The notes beneath the pieces are model-generated. The model was not told the origin of the DNA, did no database searches, and saw only the letters and a program-made list of their open reading frames with translations. Below are positions 1-11,884 of a stretch of 64,000 nucleotides of DNA, one piece after another; within the stretch, counting starts at the first letter, position 1, and the number at the start of each line of letters is the position of its first letter. Where the stretch lies: positions 20,207,819-20,271,818 of the forward strand of contig NC_061868.1 of the NCBI RefSeq assembly GCF_907164915.1. Direction: 5' to 3'. This DNA comes from Impatiens glandulifera (taxonomy: Eukaryota; Streptophyta; Magnoliopsida; Ericales; Balsaminaceae). Position numbers and translations under genes: made by a program.

Positions 1-269
1 GCTTCATCCTCTGTACCTGTTTTAAAACGGTTTCTACTTATAAATTTTACATTTGAAATCAACTGTATAACCTTTTATTTTAATTGATTATTCTTCCAGT
101 CCTTGAAATGCATATGTTTATGCATATTTAAAAATTGTAACAATAATTATTTAAATACTGGTACCTGTTGCTAATGATGACTACAGAGGAAAATACCTAA
201 AGAACACCAATTTAAAAGGCATTAGGGTTTAAAATAAATCATAAATCAGACTTTGTTAAAATGTTTTTG
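1..269 (+). repeat. Left inverted-repeat arm of giant element (truncated by window)
   Basis: It matches the reverse complement of 10989-11270 with small indels. Shared blocks include GCTTCATCCTC, the self-complementary CGTTTTAAAACGG-like stretch, TACCTGTTGC, GCATTAGGGTTTA and AAAATNTTTTTG. The arms have drifted but stay alignable end to end, which indicates an old element. Confidence 0.7.
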
Positions 270-590
270 GTGTAAATACACCAAAAACTTTTAGCATCTT
301 TTGGCCTATAGTCTTGATTGCTACGGCAAGAGCAAAATGTACTAATTCTACCAGATACACCCCGGGAATGAAAAAAAAATGACTCAAGTGGTTGAGGTAT
401 TGGAATCACCATCCGTGGCCTACCCAAGATCTGAATCTTAATTGCATATGGCAAAGACATGGATGTACTAATTCTACCAGATACACTTGCGAGCCAACAA
501 AAGAACAAAAGAGAGAAAAATGGCATATAAAAACCTAAAGCAGAAAGTCGAAAGCCTCTCTCAAATGTTTTTATGATGATTCGAACTTGC
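270..590. other. Spacer between inverted repeat and first module
   Basis: About 320 bases without a recognisable gene or repeat. One phrase (TACTAATTCTACCAGATACAC) occurs twice in part, at ~340 and ~468, suggesting a small internal duplication. I see nothing else here. Confidence 0.5.
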
Positions 591-1114
591 AAGAAATGTG
601 GTCCAGGGCCGAACAACCAAAAATAAGTTACACTATTTTATCAAAATGTCAAGATGTTGATCGCCTTCCTCAAGGGTTATGATCATGGATAATCGTTTGT
701 ATACGAGATCAAATTTATAGTCGATATGTCGAAAGTTGGGGAAAAATAAATCTTATTTCATGATGAAAGAAAAATCATCAATAAGGATGAAAAAGATGTT
801 CTAAACCTATCCCCGGATACGTTTTGAATCCAGAAACGTCATGATTCATTCCAAAGGATCAATGTTCATTCCAATCTAAAAAAAGAGATAAACAAGGATA
901 TGAACTAGGGAAACAAAAAATGTTTTTTTTTATCCAAAAACATAAGTCATTTGTCCACAAATAAAGCTAGACACCTTCGACTGACATAATTCAAATAGCC
1001 GTGAAGGACATTTTGAAAACAAAAAGGGAAACAATGATTTAGTTGAAATATTCCCTTAAAAGGCATCGAGCCACAACCGATACTACATAAGAAAATTAAG
1101 TAAAATTGAGTCTC

Positions 1115-3145
1115 CTAAACCCTATCTGTTGATAAGTGCGTGAGATTGTTTGTACACAATCTCGTTCAAGCCCTAATTATAGTTAGGTCACCAAAACCCT
1201 ATTTGTTAATATGTGCGATATATCATTTTTATACGATTTTGCTAAAAACCCTAATTGTAGTTAGGTATTCTAAACCCTATCTATTTATAGGTGTGTGAGA
1301 TTGTTCGTACACAATCCCGTTCAAACCCTAATTGTAGTTAGGTCACCAAAACCCTATCTGTCGATAGGTGCGATATATCGTTTTTATACGATTCCGCTAA
1401 AAACCCTAATTGTAATTTGGTATTCTAATCCCTATCTGTTGATAGGTGTGTGAAATTGTTCGTACACAATCCCATTCAAACCCTAATTGTAGTTAGGTCA
1501 CTAAAACCCTATTTGTTGATAAGTGCGATAAATTGTTTTTATATGATTCCACTAAAAACCCTAGTTGTTATCAGGTATTAAAACCCTATTTATCAATAGG
1601 TCGAGACATCATTTGTATATGATTCTGTTAGAAACAATATATGTTGATAGGTACGTGAAATCGTTTGTACACAATTTCGTATATAAATCCTATTTGTCAA
1701 TAGGTCGAGACATAATTTGTATATGATTACGTTAGAAACCCTATCTGTTGATAGGTATGTGAAATCGTTTGTACACAATTCCGTCTATAAACTCTATTTT
1801 TCAATAGATCGAGACATCATTTGTATATGATTCGTAAGAATTCCTATCTATTGATAGGTGCAAGAAGTCGTTCATACACGATTCCGTCTATAAACTCTAT
1901 TTTTCAGTAGTTCGGGACATCATTTGTATATGATTCCGTTAGAAACCCTATCTATTGATAGGTGCAAGAGACATCGTTCATACACGACTCCGTAACTATA
2001 TCCTATTTGTCAATAAGTCGAGACATCGTTCATATACGATTCTGCTAAAACCCTATCGCTTGATAGGTATCCCCTCCCGTAACATAAATGCAATCAAAAC
2101 ACTACCAAATCAAACTCTATCTTTCGATAGATCCTTCAAGCCTTGTCTGTAGACAATCCAAAAGATCATTCGTACATGATCCAACTGTCATAAAACTCTA
2201 TCCCACGATAGGTCCTCAAACAAAACCTATCACTCGCATAGGTACGCTAGGAAACCCTATATCTTGATAGGTATCCAGTAAAACCCAATTTTTTTCAATA
2301 GGTGCATATCCAAATAAAAAAATCAAGCCTTTTTTGTAAACAAGAACAATGATCTTTCATACATGATCCTCATCAAGCCCTATCACGCATTAGGTAATCA
2401 AACAGGTACCTCCAAACCATATCACTCAATAGGTTCTCAAACAAAACCTTATCACTCGATAGATAACCAAATCCCATCTCCTGATCTCATACTAAAGAAA
2501 ACCCTATCTCTTGATATGTACTCTTACAAAAAACCCTTTCACTCAGATAGGTATTCCAAATCCTATCACTCGATAGGAACTCAAACCTTGTTTGTCGATA
2601 AGCACAACGATTATTTGTACATAGTCCTATTCAAATCCTATCTTCCGATAGTTCTCTTAAAGTCCTGTTCAAAATCCTATCTCACGATAGGTACTCTAAT
2701 GATGTTCCTATTCTCTGATACAGTCATGTTTTGATCCCGTTATTTGATAAATGTTTGTTCCCAATTCCCGACACGAAAACCTATCTGTATATAGCACCAT
2801 GATCACTTATACATGATCGTTCTCAACTTCACTTGTGAGTGATCTTCAAGGAAAGTGTATTAACTTCCGCAATAAGAATTGACGATACCATGATCATATA
2901 TACATGATCACACAATATCAAGACCCATAGGAAAGTTTGTTGACTTCCTCACCAAGATTTATCTGTTGACGAGTCTCATGATCATATGTTTGTGATCACT
3001 CTAAGAAGTTACTTATTAGTAACTCACATGAAACGTCACTAAAGGTTTCATGTTCCCTGCATATCTCATGACATTAACCTTTAACCATTTATACATGAGT
3101 AAGACAAGAATAATCTGTTGATATTCATGATAGATATGAATTGAT
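1115..3145. repeat. Hairpin-word array 1 (dozens of different short inverted repeats)
   Basis: A close-packed series of short inverted repeats with stems of 5-9 bp and loops of 4-6 bases. Recurring words are CCTATC-loop-GATAGG, GAGATTGT-loop-ACAATCTC, CCTAA-loop-TTAGG, ATCGT-loop-ACGAT and, towards the right end, GATCAT-loop-ATGATC and GTTACT-loop-AGTAAC. The words change along the array, so it is not a simple satellite: the constant is the fold. Word order is kept in the second copy at 5622-7640. The whole stretch could form serial stem-loops as RNA or single-stranded DNA. Function unknown. Confidence 0.8.
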
Positions 3146-3469
3146 GTTTCAATACCTATGATTACCATTACCCCTGGATTTTATGGATACTTTGTCAAGT
3201 TCTATAAAAACTGGATTTTCAAAAATCATCCTTGTTAGTATAAACACCCAGGAAAGGATTTCCTAAAGCAACACTTTAAAGCACATCGGCAACTGCTACA
3301 CACATCATCAGCAGGTCACTCCAACCATGACACGCTACTAGTTCCATTTATTCTATTTCCCTTATAATAAATTGGACAAGATAACTTAATGTTAGATGTG
3401 AGGCTTGAATCTTTTCAAAACTAGTTTGTTGTATTCAAACTTGATTCGAGAGAGACACTCTGTAAGCAC

Positions 3470-4640
3470 TAAAAATCTACACCCCAATTTAAAATATTAA
3501 AATAAATATTTTAGCTTATTTTTAAATAAATAAAATCAAAATAATTAACCTCATAGCTAAAAATCAATTAAAACAATTAATTAGACTAATTATTATGATA
3601 ATTAAAGCCTAATTAATTAAGAAAAATTGTCAAAATAATAAAAATAAAATTATTTAGGATAAATGTTGTACTCATTTATCTAAAAACAATTTTAGAAAAA
3701 AAATAAGGGAAAAAAATAAATAATTTAGAATGAATTGTTATATCCATATCATTAAAAAGAATTATTTATTTAGCCTTAAAAGATATAGAAAAATAAAATA
3801 AATTGGTAAAATATTTGCAATATTTATTTTAATATTTTGTGTATTTGAAAAAAATCAAAATTAAAGCCAAAATGATGAAAGAAAAATCAATTTCAAATAA
3901 ACCCTTAAGGATTTAATAAAAATATATATCTATGATCCCGTGTGGCCGAAACTAAAGGAATTAGTTACAGCGCACGTTAGGACCATCGGATGAGCGCTGA
4001 ATTTTCATCCAGCGCCCATAAGAGAGCCTCGTAGTCGGTTGTAGCCAAATCAACGCACGCCCAAACCACAGTGGAACAACTAATGCCCCGTTAGCTAGGA
4101 CGCTAATGCAACGCCAACTTCTAACGGAACACTGGAAAGCGCTCAAAAAGACGTCGTTTTGAGCGCCACCTTTGTCTCCAATGCAACACAAAAGTGGATA
4201 AGAACAATCGCTTTGATCTTCAAATCGAAATGGAACTCCTTCGTTGGTCCACCATTTAGGCTCATTTAAAGCCTGAAATGATCACCCTACGATGGTGATC
4301 ATTTCTCCCTATCAATATAGGGATGAATCATTTTCTATTCCAACGACTTCAATTAAGAACAACTAAAAGCCATTAATGGATTTTGGCCGATTCAGACCAC
4401 TTGAGGCCATTAATAGACTTAGGAATGTTATAAATAGCTTCCCTAAGTAATTCCGAAGGCAACGAATCCAATATCCACTTTCAAATTGAAAGATATCAGA
4501 AATCCGCTTTTGAAGCTCAAAGCTTCTGGATGTTTAGAAAATCCATTTAAGACCTTAAAGATTAAATCCACACATCCCAACAACTCTTTAAGGTCCAAGG
4601 AGTGTTCTACAATACTTGGTATGATTTCTATCACCCTCTA
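3470..4640. other. Non-hairpin part of module 1 (AT-rich then GC-richer block)
   Basis: Bases 3470-3930 are very AT-rich with many AATTAATTA-like words. Bases 3950-4200 are distinctly richer in GC (AGCGC-containing words). Bases 4200-4640 are mixed sequence. No ORF here shows a known domain. The same blocks recur in the second module, where the GC-richer block is interrupted by the hAT-like insertion at 8659-9204. Confidence 0.5.
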
Positions 4641-5621
4641 ATTCATATTTACTGTTTGGATTTGAAATTTTTATATTTCAAATTGCAAAAGCTTGTATGC
4701 TTACTATTCATAGTGTTTTATGGATGAAAATCATTCCTATGATCATTTAGAAACTATCTGAATAGGATAGAATCAATCAATCGATCTAAATAAAAAAACC
4801 CAAATTTGAATTTTCAAAATAAAAAATAGGTTTGTTATTCTTGGGTTAATTCTGTCGAATCACAACTCATAAAGCTTCCCAACATGATTGTAATGATGTT
4901 GGAAAACTATTTGGATTATGTTTGATCCATCCCGATCATGTTTGATCAAAATCAATTATTTTAAAATAAAATAAAAATTTTGAGTTCTTGAATTGTTCAA
5001 AATGAACAACCAATATTATTATTTGGGTACCAATCGAGTATATGTAGTATAAGGAAGCTGTTGGATAGCTCCTTACACTTCAAAACAACTTTAATATCAA
5101 GAAATCTGGTTCAGGGACGAGCAACCAAAAATAAGTTACATTATTTTATCAAAATGTCAAGATATTGACCGCCTTCATCGAGGGTTATGATCATGGATAA
5201 TTGTTTATACACGAGATTAAATTTATAGCCGATATCTCGAAAGTTGGGGAAAAAGAAATCTTATTTCATGATGAAAGAAAAATCATCACAAAGGACGAAA
5301 AAGATGTTCAAAACCTAGCCCCAAATATGTTTCAAATCTAGAAACGTCATGATTCATTCCAAAGGATCAATGTTCATTCCAATCTCGAAAAAAAGTGATA
5401 AACAAGGATAAGAACTAGGGAAACAAAAAATGTTTCTTTATCCAAAAACATAAGTCATTTGTCCATAAATAAAGCTAGACACCGTCGAATAACAAATTTC
5501 AACTAGTTGTGAAGGACATTTTTAAAATGAAAAGGGAAACAATGATTCTTTTGAAATATTCCCTTAAAAGGTAACGAGCCACAACCGATACTGCAAAAGA
5601 AAAATAAGAAAACTCGAGTCT

Positions 5622-7640
5622 CCTAAACCCTATCTGTTGATAGGTGCATGAGATTGTTTGTACACAATCTCGTTCATGCCCTAATTGTAGTTAGGTCACC
5701 AAAATCCTATTTATTAATAGGTGCGATATATCATTTTTATACAATTCCTCTAAAAACCCTAATTGTAGTTAGGTATTCTAAACCCTTTCTATTTATAGGT
5801 GTGTGAGATTTTTCGTACACAATCTCGTTCAAACACTAATTGTAGTTAGGTCACCAAAACCCCATCTGTTGATAGGTGCGATAGATCATTTTTATACGAT
5901 TTCACTAAAAACCCTTATTGTAATTAGGTATTCTAAACCCTATCTAATGATAGGTGTGTGAGATTGTTTGTACATAATCCCGTTCAAACACTAATTGTAG
6001 TTATGTCATTAAAACCCTATTTGTTGATAGGTGTGATAAATTATTTTTATATGATTTCGCTTAAAACTCTAGTTGTTATTAGGTATCAAAATTCTATTTG
6101 TCAATAGGTCGAGACATCATTTGTATATGATTATGTTAGAAACCATATATGTTGATAGGTACGTGAAATCGTTTGTACATAATTTCTGTAAACCCTATTT
6201 GTCAATAGGTCGAGACATCATTTGTATATGATTCTGTTAGAAACCCTATCTATTGATAGATATGTGAAATCGTTTGTACATGATTCTGTCTATAAACTCT
6301 ATTTGTCAATAGGTCGAGACATTATTTGTATATGATTCGTAAGAATTCCTATATATTGATAGGTGAAAGAAGTTGTTCGTACACGATTCCGTCTGTAAAC
6401 CCTATTTGTTAGTAGGTCGGGACATCATTTGTATATAATTCCGTTAAAAACCCTATCCGTTGATAGGTGCAAGAGACATCGTTCATACACGACTCTATAA
6501 CTAAACCCTATTTGTCAATAGGTCGAGATATTGTTCATATACGATTCCGCTAAAACCATATCGCTCAATAGGTATTCCCTCCCACAACTTCAATGCAATC
6601 CAAACACTACCAAATCAAACTCTATCTTTCGATAGATCCTTCAAGCCTTGTCTATAGACAAGCCAAGAGATCGTTGATACATCCAACCGTCACAAAACAC
6701 TATCCCTCGATAGGTCCTCAAACAAAACCCTATGAATCGCATAGGTACTCTAGGAAACCCTATTTCTTGATAGGTATCTAGTAAAACCCAATTTATTTCA
6801 ATAGGTACATATCCCAAATCACAAAAGCATTAAGCCTTGTTTGTAAACAAGCACAATGATCTTTCATACATGATCCTCATCAAGCCCTATCACTCGTTAG
6901 GTAATCAAACTATGTCAATCGAACATGTACCTTCAAACCATATCACTCGATAGGTAACAAAATTCCATCTCATGATCTCATACTCAAGAAAACCCTATAT
7001 CTTGATAGGTATTCCGACAAAAAACCCTTTCACTCAGATAGGTATTCAAAATCCTATCACTCGATAGGTACTCAAGACTTGTTTGTCGACAAGCACAACG
7101 ATTATTTGTACATAGTTCTATTCAAATCTTATATTTCGATAGTTCTCTCAAAGTCCTGTTCGAAATCCTATCTCACGATAGGTACTCCAATGATGTTCCC
7201 GTTGTCTGATAGAGTCCTATTTTGATCCCTTTCTCTAATAAAAGTTTGTTCCCAATTCCCGACACAAAAGCCTATCTGTATATAGAATCACAATCACTTA
7301 TATATGATCGTTCTCAACCTCACCTGTGAGTGATCTTCACGAAAAGTGTATTAACTTCCGCAATACGAATTGAGGATACCATGATCATATATACATGATC
7401 ACACGATAGCAAGACTCTTAGGAAAGTTTGTTTACTTCCTCACCAAGATTTATCTGTTGATGAGTCTCATGATCATATGTTTGTGATCACTCTAAGAAGT
7501 TACTTGTTAGTAACCCACATGAAATGTCACTACAACTTTCATGTTCCCTGCATATCTTATGATATTAACCTTTAACAATTTATACATGACTAAGACATGA
7601 ATAATATGTTGATATTCATGATAAACTTGAATTGATGTTT
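5622..7640. repeat. Hairpin-word array 2
   Basis: Counterpart of the array at 1115-3145 with the same order of stem-loop words. Many stems survive in both copies, for instance GATCAT-ATATAC-ATGATC near 2890 and 7382. Others have lost pairing in one copy through point changes (CCTATT to CCTTTC types). I did not find clear compensatory pairs between the two copies by eye. Confidence 0.75.
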
Positions 7641-8658
7641 CAATACCTATGATTACCATTACCCCATGGATTTTATGGATACTTTGACAAGTTCTGTAAA
7701 AACTGGATTTTCAAAAATCATCCTTGTTAGGATAAACACCAAGGAAAGAATTTCCTAAAGCAACGCTTTAAAGCACATCGAAAACTGCTGCACACATCAT
7801 CAGAAGGTCACTCCAATCGCGACACACTACAAGTTCCATTTATCTTATTTACCTTGTTATAAATTGGACAAGATAACTTAATGTTAGAGATCAGGATTGA
7901 ATCTTTTCAAAACCAGTTTGGTGTATTCAAACTTTATTCAAGAGAGGCACTCTTTAAGAACTAAAAATCTACATCCCAATTTAAAATATTAAAATAAATA
8001 TTTTAACTTATTTTTAAATAGATAAAATCAAAACAATTAACCTCATGGCTAAAAACTAATTAAAACAATTAATTAGGCTAATTATTATGATAATTAAAGC
8101 CTAATTAATTAAGAAAACTTGTCAAAATAATAATAATAAAATTATTTAGGATAAATGTTGTACTCATTTATCTAAAAACAATTTTAGAAAAAAATAAGGA
8201 ACAAAAATAAATAATTTAGAATGAATTATTTTATCCATATCATTTAAAACAATTATTTATTTAACACTAAAAGATACAAAAAAATTAAAATAAATTGGTA
8301 AAATATTTGCTATATTTATTTTAATATTTTGTGTATTTGAAAAAATCAAAATTAAAGCCAAAATGATGAAAGAAAAATCAATTTCAAATAAACCCTTAAG
8401 GATTTAATAAAAAAATATATTTGTGATCCCATGTGACCGAAACTAAAGGAATTAGCGCTAAATTTTTATCCAGCGCCCAGAAGAGAGCCTTGTAGTTGGT
8501 TGTAGCCAAACCAACGCGCGCCTGGACCACAGTGGAAAGGCTAATGCCCCTTTAGCTAGGACGCTAACGCAACACCAACTTCTAATGGAACGCTAATGAA
8601 ACACTAGAAAGCGCTCAAAAAGACGTCGTTTTGAGAACCACCTTCGTCTCCAACGCAA

Positions 8659-9204
8659 CAACTAACAATTTTGGACACGACACAAAAATATGACCCAGAC
8701 CGAACACAAAAAATCAGGTTAGGGTCATGTATTTTTTTGTTCGGGTTAAAATCAGGTCAACCTATTTAACTTGATTAATTAAAATGTCAAAATCGGGTCG
8801 ATCTGACTTGACCCAAAGTAGACCCGATAACACGTCTTCAAGTTTCTTTTGTTGAGTTTTGTGTTATTTTTTCTTAATCACTCATTTATTTTCTTTTGTA
8901 AAATTTTTTATAAGTGAATTTGTGATTTTACTTCATTTTTATTTTGTATTGATTTCATTTTAATTTGAAATAGAGAGATCTGAATTAATTATATCGGGTT
9001 TGGTTTGAGTTGAGTTAGGTACATTGGGTCAAATCGGTCAAACATGTCAGGTTCAGGTCAAACACAAATAAACATGTCAGATTTAGGTTATAGATGTTTG
9101 ATCCAAATTATTAAATATGTCAGGTTTAGGTTAGAATCGTTGAACCCGTTAACTTGTCAACCCGAACTCGCTAATCTAAAACTTACCTAAATTTCCACCC
9201 TTAG
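8659..9204. mobile_element. hAT-like non-autonomous insertion in module 2 only
   Basis: Copy 1 reads straight through this point at ~4180-4190 (GCAACAC then AGTGGATAAG), so copy 2 has gained ~545 bp. The insert begins CTAACAATTTTGGACACGAC and ends TTTCCACCCTTAG. The outer bases CTAA/TTAG are complementary and resemble hAT tips, but the terminal repeat is short and diverged. The interior is rich in GGGTC/GACCC and GGTTCAGGTCAA words, typical of non-autonomous hAT elements of plants. No transposase is encoded and I could not fix a clean 8 bp target duplication. Confidence 0.5.
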
Positions 9205-10254
9205 AGTGGATAAGAATAACCGCTTTAATCTTCAAATTGAAATGGAACTCCTTTGTTGGTCCACCATTTCGGCTAATTTAAAACCTTAAAAAGATCACCC
9301 TACGATGGTGATCATTTCTCCCTATCAATATAGGGATGAATCATCCATATTCCAACGACTTCAATCAAGAACAACCAAAAGCCGTTAATAGATTTTGACC
9401 GATTCAGACCACTTGAGGCTATCAACAGACTTAGGAATGTTATAAATAACTTCCCTAAGTAATTCTGAAGGCAGAGAATCCAATCTCCACCTTCAAATTG
9501 GAAGATTTCAGAAATTCGCTTTTGAAGCTCAAAGTTTCTAGATTTTTAGAAATCTATTTGAGATCTTAAAGCTTGGATCCAGGCATCCCAACAGCTTCTC
9601 TAAGGTCCAAGGAGTGTTCTCCAATCTTTGGTATGATCTCAATCACCCTATAATTCAGATTTACTATTTGGATTTGAAATTTTTATATTTTAAATTGCAA
9701 AAGCTTGTATACCTGCTATTCATAGTGTTTTATGGATGGAAATCATTCCTGTGATCATTTATGAACTATTTGGATAGGATATAACAAATCAATCGAACTA
9801 AATAACAAAAACCCAAATTTGAATTTTCAAAATAAAAAAATGGGTTTGTTGTTCTTTGGTTAATTTTGTCGAATCACAACCCATAAAACTTTCCAACATG
9901 ATTGTAATGATGTTGGACAACTATTTGGATCATGTTTGATCCATCCCGATCATGTTTGATCAAAATCAATTATTTCAAAATAAAATAAAAATGTTGAGTT
10001 CTAGAATTGGTCAAAACGAACAACTAGTGTTCTTGTTTGGGTACCAATCAAGTATATGTAGTATAAGGAAGATGTTGGATAACTCCTTACACTTCATAAT
10101 AACTTTAAAATCAAAAACTATTTTGAACAAATTAATCATCATCCAGGTCGATCCATACCTTGAGATGATGATCAACATGTTCTTGGGAACTTTGTGAAGC
10201 TACTCAAACTCTTGGATCAAAGAATCCAAGCTAAAAATGAATTAAAAAATGAAC

Positions 10255-10850
10255 CTTTGATGTTCTTGAGGACCGAGGCTTGTTAGCCTAGGATCAAGAG
10301 ATCTGACCGATGATCCTCACTCCAGACCGAATTCTAGGACCGAGAAAATTGACATAGAACTAAGAGGTCCGACCAATGTTCTTGAGCTAGGATCGAGAAA
10401 TATGACCGAGGATTTTCACATAGGACCTAGAGATCTAACCTTGGGACCGAGACTCCCTAACCTTAAGACTGAGAGTCCAAACCCTAGGACCGAGAGGTCC
10501 GACCTTGGGAACGAGAATCCCAAACCCTAGAACCGAGAGGTCTAACTTTGGGACCAATAATCCAAAGATTAGGAATGTGATCTCCCACACCTAGAACCAA
10601 TGGACTTAGCCTAGAACTAGCCCAAGACCAAGAAGTTTATACACCTCAACCGAGAAACTTAGCCCTAGGCTAACCTAGGACAAATAGTGTTTTTATACCT
10701 AGACCGGTAAGATGAATTGAGGACCGAGAGTTCTTACCTCGACCGAGGGACTTTAACACCTAGAACAGAGATCCCGAGCCTCGACTGAGATACTCCTCGA
10801 CCCAGATCGATGATCTTCTAACCTCGACCGATAAAAATGAACCCCATGCT
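10255..10850. repeat. Second type of hairpin array (GGACC-GAGA-GGTCC words)
   Basis: A ~600 bp block built on another set of short inverted repeats: GGACC-GAGA-GGTCC, TTGGGA-loop-TCCCAA and variants with CTCGACCGAGA. Spacing is irregular (about 25-50 bp) and the words decay to the right. It lies inside the giant element just before its right inverted arm. Confidence 0.65.
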
Positions 10851-10988
10851 TAGGACTCCGGTCATAAAGCCGGTTTGGTTCTAATTTTTAAAATCCAAAA
10901 TTATTTTTATAATTTTGAGACTCCAAATTATTTTCTAAAAATCCCAAAAAATAGAAAATGTATTTTAAATACTATTGGGATATTTCAA

Positions 10989-11270
10989 CAAAAATATTTT
11001 GATAAAGGCTCGTTTGATATTTATTTCTAAACCCTAATGCCTTTAAAAATGACTGATATTCTTCATGTATTTCCTCCCTAGTTATCATCTGCAACAGGTA
11101 CTAGCATTTTAAATATTATTGTTTCAATATTTTAAATAACGTTAAAACTTAAAAGCATGACTATGACCGGAATAATAATATGTTAAATCTCTAACGTTAT
11201 ACGACCTATTTTAAAAAAAGCCAACTTTATAAGTATAGACCGTTTTTAAAACGGGTATGGAGGATGAAGC
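10989..11270 (-). repeat. Right inverted-repeat arm of giant element
   Basis: Reverse complement of the first ~270 bases of the window. The match is still running at 11261-11270 (AGGATGAAGC), where the left arm leaves the window. The following GCGCAAAAGCCC is probably still element sequence. Confidence 0.7.
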
Positions 11271-11884
11271 GCAAAAGCCCTTTCCCGAGTATCACCAAAC
11301 TACGAATTAAAAAAAAACTATGGTCAATACGTTTATATACGTATGCCAATTTTATTGATTTTCAAAAATAAAAATCAATTAGCGTCTCTGTTTCAAAATA
11401 AATAATCTTTAAGTTAATTATGTTTAATAAATTTAAACTAAAGAATTTTCTAAAAAACAAACTATGATTTGATTATCATAAATCCTTAGATTATTTAAAA
11501 TCGACCCCCCTGAAATTAATCAATTTTAATTAATTTCAAAAATCTGTCATGAATCAGTGACATCTTTTAAAAAATAACGTTTTATTGTAAAAGAAAATTC
11601 CCGACACGTAAACCGAGGTTGAACTTCTAGAACCTCGAGCTTTTCACTGGGACCCACCTCAAAAAGGGATGAGGTTTTTCCAAGGGTTACACTTACATTC
11701 CAAGGAACCATAAGAAACAACATATCAAATAATTTTACATTGAACCAATGATGAAAAATTATCAAGAAAATTAAGTTCTTATATCGTAAGATGATGAAGA
11801 ACTTACAAGGGAAACAACAAGTTCATCAAATTCTCACATCGAAAGAGAATGAGCAATTTGTAGAAAAGAACAAGTTCTCTCATT
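11271..11884. other. AT-rich spacer, no gene seen
   Basis: No recognisable coding sequence or mobile element. It contains short palindromic AT words (TTAATTAATT types) near 11500-11540 and two similar phrases around 11770-11850 (AAGATGATGAAGAACTTAC / GAAAGAGAATGAGCAA). Confidence 0.5.

Larger units (their letters stand above)
591..5098 (+). repeat. Tandem module, copy 1
   Basis: This module and 5099-10115 align along their whole length in the same order: a unique head, a ~2 kb hairpin array, an AT-rich block (~3470-3930), a GC-richer block (~3950-4200) and a tail ending in a GTAGTATAAGGAAG-like phrase. The next copy starts at once with the same head (AAGAAATCTGGTTCAGGG at ~5100 against AAGAAATGTGGTCCAGGG at ~591). 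No protein is encoded. By eye the copies differ at roughly one base in ten to fifteen plus indels, so the duplication is not recent. Confidence 0.8.
5099..10115 (+). repeat. Tandem module, copy 2
   Basis: Second copy of the 591-5098 module. It is longer mainly because of a ~545 bp insertion at 8659-9204 that copy 1 lacks. The last shared bases are the GTAGTATAAGGAAGATG region near 10060 and a short tail to ~10115, after which the sequence diverges into another array. Copy 2 has the same non-coding character and the same hairpin array. Confidence 0.8.
1..11270. mobile_element. Giant non-coding inverted-repeat-bounded element (left end outside window)
   Basis: The first ~270 bases reappear in reverse complement at 10989-11270, so the two ends face each other as an inverted repeat of at least 270 bp. 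The enclosed 11 kb has no credible protein: only ORFs below ~125 codons with no recognisable domain. Inside are two tandem copies of a 4.5-5 kb module, each with a ~2 kb hairpin array, then a further short array of different hairpin words. The right arm continues with GCGCAAAAGCCC beyond the point where the window begins on the left, so the true left tip and any target duplication cannot be seen. Long inverted ends fit a non-autonomous Mutator-like or foldback element, but no transposase is present. Superfamily is inference. Confidence 0.6.

Noticed and set aside
239..616. 125-codon minus-strand ORF
   Set aside because: No domain, odd composition, and it lies in the spacer and inverted arm of a non-coding element.
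2363..2734. 123-codon ORF inside the hairpin array
   Set aside because: Its apparent SIGTQT/YHSIGS repeats are translations of the hairpin words and the frame is not kept in the second module.
1115..3145. Telomere-like CCCTAA words suggesting an interstitial telomere
   Set aside because: The words are always one arm of a CCTAA-loop-TTAGG hairpin and never occur as uninterrupted CCCTAAA tandems.
1115..7640. CRISPR-like alternation of repeats and spacers
   Set aside because: Repeat words vary in sequence and length, there are no Cas genes, and the genome is clearly a plant nuclear one.
591..10115. The two modules as LTRs of a huge retrotransposon
   Set aside because: They are directly adjacent with no internal region, have no TG...CA ends, and no primer site or polypurine tract.
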